From Streptomyces sp. DT2A-34 (GTDB lineage: Bacteria > Actinomycetota > Actinomycetes > Streptomycetales > Streptomycetaceae): a DNA stretch of 64,000 bases. Location of the stretch: positions 7,172,001 to 7,236,000 of the forward strand of contig NZ_JASTWJ010000001.1 in NCBI RefSeq assembly GCF_030499515.1. Reading direction: 5' to 3'. This document shows, piece by piece, positions 26,410-34,905 of this stretch; the stretch's first letter is position 1, and each line of letters begins with the position of its first letter. The notes beneath the pieces are model-generated. The model was given only the letters and a program-made list of their open reading frames with translations, was not told the origin of the DNA and ran no database searches. A program made the translations under genes and the position numbers.

Positions 26410-27648
26410 ATGCCCTGTCCAGCGCTTCCCGACGGGTTCGACTTCACCGACCCCGATGTGCTGCAACACCGCGTGCCCCTCCCGGAGTTCGCCGAGCTGC
26501 GCCGCGCCGAACCGGTCCGCTGGATCCCGCAGGCGGGCAACGTGGCCGGGTTCCAGGACGACGGCTACTGGGCGGTGACCCGGCACGCGGACGTCAAGTA
26601 CGTGTCGACGCACCCGGAGTTGTTCTCGTCCACCCTGAACACCGCGATCATCCGCTTCAACGAGCACATCGAGCGCGATGCCATCGATGCCCAGCGGCTG
26701 ATCCTGCTGAACATGGACCCGCCCGAGCACACCCGGGTCCGCCAGATCGTCCAGCGCGTCTTCACCCCGCGCGCGATCCGTGCCTTGGAGGAGCGCCTGC
26801 GGACGCGGGCGCGGACGATCGCCGCGAATGCCCGGGAACACCACCCCGGCTCCTTCGACTTCGTCACCGAGGTCGCCTGTGAACTGCCACTCCAGGCCAT
26901 CGCCGAGCTCATCGGCATCCCGCAGGACGACCGGGCCAAGATCTTCGACTGGTCCAACAAGATGATCGCGTACGACGATCCCGAGTACGCCATCACCGAG
27001 GAGGTCGGGAAGGAGTCGGCCACCGAACTCATCGCGTACGCGATGAACATGGCAGCCGATCGGAAGGAGTGCCCGGTGAAGGACATCGTCACGACGCTGG
27101 TGGCGGCCGAGGACGAGGGGAATCTGGGGTCGGACGAGTTCGGGTTCTTCGTGCTGATGCTGGCCGTGGCCGGCAACGAGACCACCCGTAACGCCATCAC
27201 CCACGGCATGCACGCCTTCCTCACCCACCCCGAGCAGTGGGAGCTGTACAAGAGGGAGCGCCCCCGGACGGCGGCCGAGGAGATCGTGCGCTGGGCGACC
27301 CCGGTGGTCTCCTTCCAGCGCACGGCGACGCAGGACACGGAGCTGGGCGGCAAGCAGATCAAGAAGGGCGACCGGGTCGGCATCTTCTACGCCTCCGCCA
27401 ACCACGACCCCGACGTCTTCGAGAGCCCGGACACCTTCGACATCACCCGTGACCCCAACCCCCACCTCGGCTTCGGAGGTGGCGGCCCGCACTTCTGCCT
27501 GGGCAAGTCCCTGGCGGTCCTGGAGATCGACCTGATCTTCAACGCCGTGGCCGACGCCCTGCCCGACCTGCGGCTGGTCGGCGACCCCCGCCGGCTGCGC
27601 TCCGCGTGGATCAACGGCGTGAAGGAACTGCGGGTCAGTACCGGCTGA
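26410..27648 (+). CDS. cyp125: Cytochrome P450 CYP125-like, steroid side-chain hydroxylase
   Basis: 412 residues from the ATG at 26410 with AGGAG six bases before it (another ATG at 26389 is in frame). Normal P450 motifs: Ala-Gly-Asn-Glu-Thr-Thr-Arg in the I helix, Glu-Glu-Ile-Val-Arg in the K helix, and Phe-Gly-Gly-Gly-Gly-Pro-His-Phe-Cys-Leu-Gly around the haem Cys. The N terminus Met-Pro-Cys-Pro-x-Leu-Pro-x-Gly-Phe-Asp-Phe-Thr-Asp-Pro is that of CYP125, which oxidises the terminal methyl of cholesterol or cholestenone. It needs a ferredoxin; a 3Fe-4S ferredoxin gene lies at 38.4 kb. Confidence 0.88.
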   Translation: MPCPALPDGFDFTDPDVLQHRVPLPEFAELRRAEPVRWIPQAGNVAGFQDDGYWAVTRHADVKYVSTHPELFSSTLNTAIIRFNEHIERDAIDAQRLILLNMDPPEHTRVRQIVQRVFTPRAIRALEERLRTRARTIAANAREHHPGSFDFVTEVACELPLQAIAELIGIPQDDRAKIFDWSNKMIAYDDPEYAITEEVGKESATELIAYAMNMAADRKECPVKDIVTTLVAAEDEGNLGSDEFGFFVLMLAVAGNETTRNAITHGMHAFLTHPEQWELYKRERPRTAAEEIVRWATPVVSFQRTATQDTELGGKQIKKGDRVGIFYASANHDPDVFESPDTFDITRDPNPHLGFGGGGPHFCLGKSLAVLEIDLIFNAVADALPDLRLVGDPRRLRSAWINGVKELRVSTG

Positions 27649-27670
27649 CATGCGTGGGTGCGGGTATGGC

Positions 27671-27708
27671 GAAGGCGGCGGCCCCGGGGATCGGGGGCCG
27701 CCGCCTTC
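27671..27708. terminator. Bidirectional terminator hairpin
   Basis: 15-bp perfect stem GAAGGCGGCGGCCCC (27671-27685) / 27694-27708 with an 8-base loop, between convergent cyp125 and the transglycosylase gene. Confidence 0.85.
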
Positions 27709-27730
27709 GGTTCTGTCTGGCGGTGTCGGC

Positions 27731-28147
27731 TCAGTACCAGCCGTTCGACTGCCAGAAGTTCCAGGCGCCGCACGGGCTGCCGTAGCGGTCCTTCATGTAG
27801 TCCAGGCCCCACTCGATCTGGGTGGCCGGGTTGGTCTTCCAGTCGGAGCCGGCGGAGGCCATCTTGTTGCCCGGCAGGGCCTGGACGAGGCCGTAGGCGC
27901 CGCTGGAGGCGTTCGTGGCGTTGACGTTCCAGTCGCTCTCGTGGTCGACGATCTTGGAGAAGCACTGGTACTGGGCCGAGTCCGAGATCATCTTCTTCGC
28001 GATCGTCTGCGCCGAGCCGGCCTCGGTCGTCGCGGCCTGCGCGGGCGCGGCGGCGAACAGGGTGCCGGCGGTGGCGGCGGCCAGGGCGGCGCCGGCGAGG
28101 GCCTTCTTCGGGGCGGAGATGCGACGGAAGGTGGAAACGACGGACAC
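27731..28147 (-). CDS. Secreted transglycosylase-like (lysozyme-fold) protein
   Basis: 138 residues from a GTG at 28147 with AAAGG upstream. The signal peptide of about 38 residues ends Ala-Gln-Ala. The mature part is the short Streptomyces SLT-like domain: Ile-Val-Asp-His-Glu-Ser-Asp-Trp-Asn (catalytic Glu in the His-Glu-Ser context), Ala-Tyr-Gly-Leu-Val-Gln-Ala-Leu-Pro-Gly, and Pro-Ala-Thr-Gln-Ile-Glu-Trp-Gly-Leu-Asp-Tyr-Met. Predicted to cleave peptidoglycan outside the cell. Two Cys residues may form a disulphide. Confidence 0.88.
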   Translation of the reverse strand: MSVVSTFRRISAPKKALAGAALAAATAGTLFAAAPAQAATTEAGSAQTIAKKMISDSAQYQCFSKIVDHESDWNVNATNASSGAYGLVQALPGNKMASAGSDWKTNPATQIEWGLDYMKDRYGSPCGAWNFWQSNGWY

Positions 28148-28483
28148 GGGGAGCCTTTCTTCGGGGACAGTGGGCCGCGGGCATGCCGGAACCACGCGAT
28201 GCGAGGCGGGGGGCGTGCGTCGGCGCCGCGGCCCTGAGGGCACGTCGGCGCCGTGCGACGTCATCCAGAGAAGCAGGCCGGGAGGGTGTCCGCAATGAGC
28301 CTGTTTGCTAGTTGTGGCCGTATGTGAGGGGAAGGTCGCTTGTGTGACGTGGCTCTCAATGCGCAGGCCAGCGGCCGAATTGCCGCGTACATGGCATCCG
28401 ATTTGTCCGACTAAGGTGGATCGTAGGTGATGTGGGTCATGTGGGGTGCTTCACCGGGTGGCTGACCGTCCGCGCGCGGGCCC
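28148..28483. other. Intergenic region, promoter of the transglycosylase
   Basis: 336 bases with no gene. Two copies of the self-complementary octamer CGGCGCCG (28221-28228, 28246-28253) can pair to form a hairpin in the 5' leader. I looked for the ydaO-type (c-di-AMP) riboswitch often found before Streptomyces wall hydrolases and did not see its conserved blocks. Confidence 0.5.
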
Positions 28484-29314
28484 TCACCCTGCGGGAGCGT
28501 CGAATGTGACCGGGCTCTCGAAGGCCGCCCGGCGCGTGGCCCGCCGCAGCGCCTTGAGGATCGCCGGACCGAGCGTCACGGTGAGGACGACGGTGACTAC
28601 CGCCCGGCCGAGGTCCCAGCCGAGCGAGGTGGCCAGGCAGTACGCGACGAAGCGGGCGAGGTTGGCGAGCGGACCGGCCTGCGGGTCGGGGGCCAGCGGC
28701 GTGACGTCCGGGTCGAAGTAGGGCCAGCCCTGCATGTTCATCACCGTGCCGTAGGCGAAGGCGGCGAGGAAGCCGTAGCCGGCCAGCAGGAGCAGCTCCC
28801 CGCGGCCGCGCAGGCGATCCGGGCCCGGCAGCAGCCCGGCACCCATCGTGAACCAGCCCATCGACAGCATCTGGAACGGCATCCACGGCCCCACCCCGCC
28901 CGTGAGCAGGGCGGACGCGAACATCGTCACCGCGCCGAGAACGAAACCGAAGCCCGGGCCGAGGACCCGGCCGCTGAGCACCATCAGGAAGAACATCGGC
29001 TCGATACCGGCCGTCCCGGCACCGAGCGGACGCAGGGCGGCGCCGGTCGCCGCCAGCACGCCCAGCATCGCCACCGCCTTCGGACCGAGCCCGGACTCGG
29101 AGATCGTCGCGGCGACGACGGCGACCAGCAGAAGCAGCAGGCCGGTGAACAGCCACGGGGCGTCCTGGGCGTGCGCGCTCACCTGCGAGGCGGGCGGGGA
29201 GAGGAAGGGCCAGCCGAGCGCGGCCACGCCGACCGCGCTGACCAGGACGAGGGCGGCGATGGAGCGGGGGCCCAGGCGGACGGCTCGGGCCTGGGGAGTG
29301 GGGTTGCCGGTCAT
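28484..29314 (-). CDS. ECF transporter substrate-binding (S) component, probably cobalamin-related
   Basis: 276 residues with about six transmembrane segments, Gly/Ala/Leu-rich, containing the Phe-Met-Val/Leu-Ser-Gly-Arg-Val-Leu-Gly-Pro-Gly-Phe-Gly-Phe stretch typical of S components. S proteins bind the vitamin and dock on the EcfAAT module. The substrate is inferred from the cobalamin riboswitch at the head of the operon and the upstream intrinsic-factor-like proteins. ATG at 29314 overlaps the ATPase stop (ATGA). Last gene of the operon. Confidence 0.85.
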   Translation of the reverse strand: MTGNPTPQARAVRLGPRSIAALVLVSAVGVAALGWPFLSPPASQVSAHAQDAPWLFTGLLLLLVAVVAATISESGLGPKAVAMLGVLAATGAALRPLGAGTAGIEPMFFLMVLSGRVLGPGFGFVLGAVTMFASALLTGGVGPWMPFQMLSMGWFTMGAGLLPGPDRLRGRGELLLLAGYGFLAAFAYGTVMNMQGWPYFDPDVTPLAPDPQAGPLANLARFVAYCLATSLGWDLGRAVVTVVLTVTLGPAILKALRRATRRAAFESPVTFDAPAG

Positions 29315-31021
29315 GCGAGGGCTTCCCTCACCTCGGCGACCGTGAGCCACTTCTGCGGGGCCAGGATCTTGGTGACCTGCGGGGCGAAGGAGGGCGAGGC
29401 GACCACTACGTCCGCTGCCGGGCCGTCCGCTATCACCTCACCGTCGGCGAGGAGCACGACCCGGTGGGCGAGTTCGGCGGCCAGCTCCACGTCGTGCGTG
29501 GCCAGCACGACGGCGTGTCCTTGGGCGGCGAGGTCGCGCAGCAGTGTGACGAGGCGGGCCTTCGCCGCGTAGTCCAGGCCGCGGGTCGGTTCGTCGAGGA
29601 GGAGCAGCGTGGGGCGGGCGGTCAGGACGACCGCCAGCGCGAGCGTCAGGCGCTGGCCCTCGGAGAGGTCGCGCGGGTGGGTGTCGTCGGAGATGTCCGG
29701 GAGGAGCTCGGAGACGAGGGCGCGGCAGGTGCCGGGCGCTGCGCTCGCGTCGGCGTCGGCGGCCGTGCACTCGGCGGCGACCGTGTCGGTGTAGAGGAGG
29801 TCGCGGGGTTCCTGGGGGACGAGGCCGGCTCCGCCTACGGTGACCGAGCCGGCGGTGGGTTTGATGAGGCCGACCAGGGTGTTGAGGAGGGTGGATTTTC
29901 CGGCGCCGTTGCGGCCCATGACTGCGATGGTTTCGCCGGGGGTGACGGTGAGGTTGATGTTGCGTAGGGCTTGGATGCGGTCGCGGGTTACGGAGAGGGC
30001 TTGTACTTCGGCCGCGTGGGGGGTGGTTGGGGCGCTGTGGGTGCGTTTGAGCCAACGGCGGGGGGTGGTTTTTGCGCCTAGTAGCTCGGGGGGTGTGGAT
30101 TGTTGGCGGCTGCGGCTGCGGGTGCGTTGTGGTTGATCGCGCCCACGCGGCGGTAGCCGCAGCTCGATTACAGCCCCGCGCCCCTGGGGGGCGTTGTCGT
30201 GCCGCTCCTCAAGTTGTTGCCGTAGGCCTGTCGCCCGTCGCCGTGCATCCCTGACAGTCAGCGGCAGAGGGGCCCAGCCTGCCAGGCGGCCCAGGGCCAC
30301 CACCGGCGGGTACACCGGGGATACGGCCATCACCTCCGTCGGTGTGCCGAGGATCGGCGGCGCGCCCGGTGCGGGCAGCAGGACGACCTGGTCGGCGTAC
30401 TGGATGACCCGTTCCAGGCGGTGTTCGGCCATCAGGACCGTTGTGCCGAGGTCGTGGACCAGGCGTTGGAGGACTGCGAGGACCTCTTCGGCGGCGGCGG
30501 GGTCCAGGGCCGAAGTCGGCTCGTCGAGGATCAGGGCGCTGGGGTGGGGAGTGAGTACCGAGCCGATCGCGACGCGCTGCTGTTGGCCGCCGGAGAGGGT
30601 GGCGATGGGGCGGTTGCGCAGGTCGGTGAGGCCGAGGAGGTCGAGGGTCTCCTCGACTCGGCGGCGCATGACATCAGGGGCGAGGCCCAGGGACTCCATG
30701 CCGTAGGCCAGTTCGTCCTCGACGGTGTCGGTCACGAAGTGGGAGAGGGGGTCCTGGCCCACCGTGCCCACTACGTCGGCGAGTTCGCGCGGCCTGTGGG
30801 TGCGGGTGTCGCGGCCGGCCACCGTGACGCGGCCGCGCAGGGTGCCGCCGGTGAAGTGCGGGACGAGCCCGCTCACCGCGCCGAGGACGGTGGACTTGCC
30901 GACGCCGGACGGGCCGACCAGGAGGACCAGTTCGCCTTCCGGGACCTCGAAGTCGACGCCCTGGACGGTGGGTTCGGGGGGCGCCGTCGTAGGTCACCGA
31001 CACGTTCTCGAAGCAGATCAC
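29311..31021 (-). pseudogene. ECF transporter double ATPase (EcfA-EcfA' fusion), one-base frameshift near N terminus
   Basis: Two ABC domains in one chain. The second is intact (Walker A Gly-Arg-Asn-Gly-Ala-Gly-Lys-Ser-Thr, signature Leu-Ser-Glu-Gly-Gln, Leu-Leu-Asp-Glu-Pro-Thr). In the first, signature Leu-Ser-Gly-Gly-Gln-Gln-Gln and Asp-Glu-Pro-Thr are in frame, but its Walker A (Gly-Pro-Ser-Gly-Val-Gly-Lys-Ser-Thr) is in another frame from the start codon. The frames join if one G is removed from the G6 run at 30976-30981. The GTG at 31021 overlaps the EcfT stop. Either a real inactivating indel or a sequencing error. A REP-like repeat encodes part of the linker between the domains. Confidence 0.85.
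30125..30200. repeat. REP-like element, long form, inside the EcfA linker
   Basis: GGGGCGCGGGG plus a CTGCGGCTACCGCCGCGTGG palindromic block and CGCGATCAACCACAACG (minus-strand reading). It matches the element at 61805-61885 closely and, with an internal deletion, 2692-2750. Translated in frame as part of the inter-domain linker. Confidence 0.7.
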
Positions 31022-32133
31022 GACGGTTCCTTGGGGGTGGCGGGACCGCGGGGTGCGGGGCTGACGAAGGCCGGGAGCAGGCCGAGGAGGACGGCCGCCG
31101 CGGGCCACAGGGGGAGGGTGGGGGCGACGAGGGGGACCACACCGGGGTGCAGGGCCGCCGGGTCGCGGGTGGCGGCGAGGGCCAGCAGGGCGGCGACCGT
31201 CGCGCCGGAACCGGCGACCAGCCAGGCGCGGGCATCCCAGCGGTCCGGGCGGTAACGGGTGCGCAGGGAACGGCGACCGCCGAGGCGCAGGCCGGCGAGC
31301 GCGGCGGCGAGGCCGGCGAGAAGGACCGGGAGGCCGTACGTGCCGCCCTCGGCGGTCAGCAGGCCGTACGTTCCGGCGCAGACGCCGAGCAGGCCGCCGA
31401 GCGTGAGCGCGGTGGTCGTACGGCGGACGCGGGGCGGGACGTCGGCGCTGCGGCCGTAACCGCGGGCGTCCATCGCGGCGGCAAGGGCGACCGAGCGCTC
31501 CAACGCGCCCTCCAGCACCGGGAGTCCGACGTGCAGGAGGCCGCGGATGCCCGTGCCGGGGCGGCCCCGCAGACGGCGGGCGGCGCGCAGGCGCTGGACG
31601 TCGGCGATGAGGTGAGGCGCGTAGGTGAGGGCGACGACCACCGCCACGCCCATCTCGTAGAGGGCGCCGGGGAGGGACTTGAGGAGGCGGGAGGGGTGGG
31701 CGAGGGAGTTCGCCGCGCCCACGCAGATGAGGAGGGCCGCCAGCCGCAGGCCGTCGTAGAGGGCGAACAGGAGGGTCTCGACGGTGACCTTGCCGCCCAG
31801 GCGGATGCCCTGCGCCCAGTGCGGGAGGGGGAGTTCGGGGAGGGCGACGATCACGTGCGTGCCGGGGACGGGGGAGCCGAGGGCCACGGCGAAGAAGAGG
31901 CGGATGACGAGGACGGCCAGGGCGAGCTTGACGAAGGCCGTGTAGGAGCGGGCCCAGGGGGCGTCGGGGCGGCAGGTCGCCACCACGTAGGCGGAGGTCG
32001 CTATGAGGAGGGCGAGGAGGAGGGGGTTGGTGGTGCGGGTGGCCGCGGTACCGAGGGAGAGGGACCAGAGCCACCAGGCGCCGGGGTGCAGCTGTGGTCC
32101 TGCCATCACGCTCGCCGCCGCCGTGCCTGCCAT
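31018..32133 (-). CDS. ECF transporter transmembrane (T) component
   Basis: 371 residues, long for EcfT (usually ~260), with extra C-terminal membrane segments. The coupling motif Ala-Met-Asp-Ala-Arg-Gly-Tyr-Gly (about 218-225) is the Ala-Arg-Gly box that contacts the ATPases. It scaffolds the importer and transmits ATP hydrolysis to the S component. An ATG at 32133 and another at 32106 (TGATG with the preceding stop) are both possible. Ends in a GTGA overlap with the ATPase gene. Confidence 0.88.
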   Translation of the reverse strand: MAGTAAASVMAGPQLHPGAWWLWSLSLGTAATRTTNPLLLALLIATSAYVVATCRPDAPWARSYTAFVKLALAVLVIRLFFAVALGSPVPGTHVIVALPELPLPHWAQGIRLGGKVTVETLLFALYDGLRLAALLICVGAANSLAHPSRLLKSLPGALYEMGVAVVVALTYAPHLIADVQRLRAARRLRGRPGTGIRGLLHVGLPVLEGALERSVALAAAMDARGYGRSADVPPRVRRTTTALTLGGLLGVCAGTYGLLTAEGGTYGLPVLLAGLAAALAGLRLGGRRSLRTRYRPDRWDARAWLVAGSGATVAALLALAATRDPAALHPGVVPLVAPTLPLWPAAAVLLGLLPAFVSPAPRGPATPKEPS

Positions 32134-32792
32134 ACCGCTGCCGCTCCCAGTACGGCCACTACGGCGATTCCGGCGACCAGGCCCAGCGACGGGCCCTCGT
32201 CCGACGTCTCTCGCTTCTCAGCGGTCGTCCTGTCAGGAGTCGTCGTCTCATCGGTCGTCTCCTCGGTGGCCGCCGGCTTCCCGCCCCCGGCCACCTGCTC
32301 CCCGCACCCCCTCTGCGGATACCCCGAGATCGCGCACAACAAGGCGTTCGTGTCGTACCGCAGGGGCTTGGCCACCGCGGCCAGGGCCTCCGCCGTGGTC
32401 GCGTCCGGGGCCACCCGCGCGCATGCGGTACGGCGGGCCGGCGGGGTCTCGCCCGACGGGGCGTCCGCCGTCGTACCGAAGTCGATGACCAGGGCCACCC
32501 GCTTCTCGCCGTCCCGCGCGGGCGTCCGCGCGCAGATCACCGCGAACTCGGCCGTGCCCCTGGGCTTCGCCGCGTCCTTCGAGTCCTCGCTCACCGCGAA
32601 GCGGAAGCCCTGGACATCGCCGTCGGAGGGGCGGGCGAGGGAGGGGCCCTGGGTGGCGTAGGTCCAGGTGTCGCCGTCGCGGTCCCAGAAGGACCAGTAG
32701 CGGTAGCCGGCCGCGTGGGCGGCCTGCGCCGCGCCGGTCAGGAGGACCAGCGCGGCCAGGAGGAGGGTCGTAGCGCGGCGGATCACGGTCAC
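32106..32792 (-). CDS. Surface protein resembling the intrinsic-factor beta domain (DUF4430-like), C-terminally anchored
   Basis: 228 residues from a GTG at 32792 that overlaps the preceding stop. Signal peptide of about 27 residues (ends Ala-His-Ala). The start of the mature part, Tyr-Arg-Tyr-Trp-Ser-Phe-Trp-x-x-Asp-Gly-Asp-Thr-Trp-Thr-Tyr-Ala, has the aromatic-rich look of the small beta domain that closes over cobalamin in intrinsic factor and transcobalamin. A Thr/Glu linker and one transmembrane helix (about 200-220) with an Arg tail follow, so it is held on the outer face of the membrane. Assignment to that fold is inference; exposure and operon position are direct observations. Confidence 0.75.
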   Translation of the reverse strand: MTVIRRATTLLLAALVLLTGAAQAAHAAGYRYWSFWDRDGDTWTYATQGPSLARPSDGDVQGFRFAVSEDSKDAAKPRGTAEFAVICARTPARDGEKRVALVIDFGTTADAPSGETPPARRTACARVAPDATTAEALAAVAKPLRYDTNALLCAISGYPQRGCGEQVAGGGKPAATEETTDETTTPDRTTAEKRETSDEGPSLGLVAGIAVVAVLGAAAVWQARRRRA

Positions 32793-34018
32793 TTGCCCTT
32801 GTTGCGGCCGCTGATCAGGAAGCCGACGCCGATGCCCGCGACGGCGCCGACGCCGATGATCCACCAGACGCTGACGCCGTTGTCGTCGGCCTCGTCGGCC
32901 TTCTTCCGGTCGTCGTCCGCCGTGGGCGACTTGACGGCCGGGACGGATTCGGGGGCCGGTCCGGTGGCGTTGAGGCGCTTGACCAGGTCGTCGCCGGTGC
33001 CGTCGAAGTCGCGTACGTCGAAGCCGGCACCGTGGGCGGCGAGGATCAGCTGCGCGTACGCGGCCGGGCCGCCCTGCTGCGCCCACTGCTCGTAGTGAGC
33101 GCCCAGCCAGCGCATGGCGTCGGCCGCCTTGTCGCCGTGGCCGGCCGTGGACAGGGCGAGGACGGCGTCGGCGGTGTTGCCGTAGTCGGGCTGGTCCTCG
33201 GCGCCGGGCATGGCCGACATGAGGTGGTCACCCTTGGCCAGGGCCGTGACGAGGTACCCGGCGCCGTTGCGCGCGGCCTGCTCGGGGTTGGTGGCGTCCT
33301 TGCAGGTGAGGGCGTCGGAGCTGGGCTTCGGGGCGGCTCCGGTGAGGGTCTTGCCGAGCGTACCGATCACGGCGGCAGCGGTCGCGTCCGCGTTGGCCGT
33401 GAGCTTGCCCTTCTTGTCCGGCTGGTAGGCGAAGGCCCCGCCACCGGTCTCGTCGCACGGGAGGGCGAAGGACAGCAGGGCGTCGTACGGCGACTTGCCG
33501 CCCTTCACCACGTCCGCCGGCTTCTCACCCACGGCGGTGAGGGCGCCGACGACCACGGACGTGGAGTTGGCGTCGCTGGGGCCGCCGGGCGAGTAACCCC
33601 AGCCGCCGTCCTTGTTCTGCACGGACTTCAGCCAGGTGACCGCCTTGCCGGTGGCGGCGTCATGGCCGCCGAGGGCGGCGAGGGACTGGACGGCGGCGGC
33701 GGTGCTGTTGGTATCGACGAGGGTCTTGGCGTCGCAGTCCTTGGCGGTGTCGGCCCGGAAGGGGGCGAACGCGCCGTTGGCGCACTGCTGCCCGGTCAGC
33801 CAGTCCACGGCAGTGGCGGCGGGCTTGACGCCGACCGTGTCCTGGGCCAGCAGGGCGAGCGACTGCCGCCAGACGCCGTCGTACGTCGGGTCGGCGGTGC
33901 CGTACAGCCCGGCCGGGAGCGAGGCGGACGGCGACGGGGTGGCGGCCTGGGCGAGCGGAGTCGCTACGCCGATCACGGTGACGGCGGCCAGGGCCGCGGC
34001 GCTGCGGCGGACGTACAT
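32789..34018 (-). CDS. Surface alpha/alpha-toroid protein (prenyltransferase/squalene-oxidase repeat), intrinsic-factor-like
   Basis: 409 residues: signal peptide (about 1-25), then repeated helical hairpins with Gly-Gly-Trp-Gly-Tyr, Gln-Asn-Lys-Asp-Gly-Gly-Trp and Asn-Ser-Thr blocks typical of the squalene-cyclase/transcobalamin toroid, a polar linker, and a C-terminal transmembrane helix (about 380-402) ending Arg-Asn-Lys-Gly-Lys. The same fold makes the large domain of intrinsic factor. As first gene behind a cobalamin riboswitch, it is likely a membrane-tethered corrinoid-capture protein. ATG at 34018 with GAAGGG upstream. Confidence 0.82.
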   Translation of the reverse strand: MYVRRSAAALAAVTVIGVATPLAQAATPSPSASLPAGLYGTADPTYDGVWRQSLALLAQDTVGVKPAATAVDWLTGQQCANGAFAPFRADTAKDCDAKTLVDTNSTAAAVQSLAALGGHDAATGKAVTWLKSVQNKDGGWGYSPGGPSDANSTSVVVGALTAVGEKPADVVKGGKSPYDALLSFALPCDETGGGAFAYQPDKKGKLTANADATAAAVIGTLGKTLTGAAPKPSSDALTCKDATNPEQAARNGAGYLVTALAKGDHLMSAMPGAEDQPDYGNTADAVLALSTAGHGDKAADAMRWLGAHYEQWAQQGGPAAYAQLILAAHGAGFDVRDFDGTGDDLVKRLNATGPAPESVPAVKSPTADDDRKKADEADDNGVSVWWIIGVGAVAGIGVGFLISGRNKGK

Positions 34019-34064
34019 GATCGGCGGGTGCCCTTCCCTAAGGGGAACCGGGCAGCACAGGGGG

Positions 34065-34245
34065 GACCCCGGGCGGCTCGGCTCCGTATACCTCGACGGT
34101 GCCGTGCTCCGGCCGGCTGCCGGGGCACTTGAGCCGGTCACGAGTCCGTACGGGGCGATCCGGCTTGCCACGGATGGCTTACGGTTGCGGGTCAGCGCCG
34201 GATTTGCACCGGCTTCCCCCTGTACGGGTGTGATGACGACGTCGT
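34065..34245 (-). promoter_or_regulatory. Cobalamin riboswitch
   Basis: Read on the minus strand, the core GGGGGAAGCCGGTGCAAATC (from 34220), then CCGGCGCTGACCCGCAACCG and TAAGCC, is the signature of the AdoCbl riboswitch. The GGTGCAAATCC / CCCGCAAC elements are conserved. The element precedes the toroid gene by about 50 bases, and the intervening GC-rich stretch probably holds the expression platform controlling its ribosome site. High cobalamin should repress the operon. Confidence 0.9.
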
Positions 34246-34331
34246 CACTCTACCGGCCCGTAAGGAAGAGGCTGAGGGGAGGCTGTGAGCGGGAGCAGCT
34301 TCGGGCCCATGGGGATGAGGGGGATGAGGGG

Positions 34332-34905
34332 ATGACCGGGAGGGCGGGACGGCGGCTGCTCGGTTCGGGGCGCGCGTGCGACGTGTACGAGATCGACGAG
34401 GCGTGGGTGCTGCGCCTCGACCGCGAGGGCTACAGCGACTCACTCGCCGAGGCCGCCCTGATGGAGCGGCTGCGCCCGCACGGCTACCCGGTGCCCCGCG
34501 TGCGGCTCGCCGACTCCTCGCGCTCAGAGCTGGTCATGGAGCGCCTGTACGGCCCGACGATGCTGGAGGCCTTCGTCGCGGGCCGCATCGACGCGAGCGA
34601 GGGCGGCGACATCCTGGCCCGCCTCCTGCGGCAACTGCACGCCGGCCCCGGACGCGTGGTCCACCTGGGACTGGGGCATGTCCGCGGTGATCCTCGCGCA
34701 GGCCGCCCTGGCCGACGAGCGGTTCGTCGCACCCGTCCGCGCGATGCTCGCCATCCTCCTCGCCGACCTCACCGAGGACGGCCTCACGGAGGCCTGGCGC
34801 CGGCGCGCCGCCAACCCGACGATGACGGGGCGGGAGGTCGAAGTGCTCAATGAGGCGGAGGAGTTGATCCGGTCCTTCATGGCCTGGGCGGGCGCGGCGT
34901 CGGTC
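34332..34905 (+). pseudogene. Aminoglycoside/kinase-like phosphotransferase (APH fold) remnant, catalytic loop deleted
   Basis: The first ~112 codons read as the N lobe of an APH-type kinase (Leu-Gly-Ser-Gly-Arg-Ala-Cys-Asp-Val-Tyr, Val-Leu-Arg-Leu, Glu-Leu-Val-Met-Glu-Arg-Leu) up to Val-Val-His-Leu at about 34670. The frame then shifts directly to Trp-Asp-Trp-Gly-Met-Ser-Ala-Val-Ile-Leu, a normal C-lobe helix. The stretch that should hold the His-x-Asp-x-x-x-x-Asn catalytic loop and Asp-Trp metal site, about 30 codons, is missing. The native stop also seems lost; the C-lobe frame continues into the antisense gene. Nonfunctional. Confidence 0.75.

Noticed and set aside
28148..28310. ydaO-type c-di-AMP riboswitch before the wall hydrolase
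   Set aside because: Expected from other Streptomyces genes, but its conserved blocks are not found on either strand.
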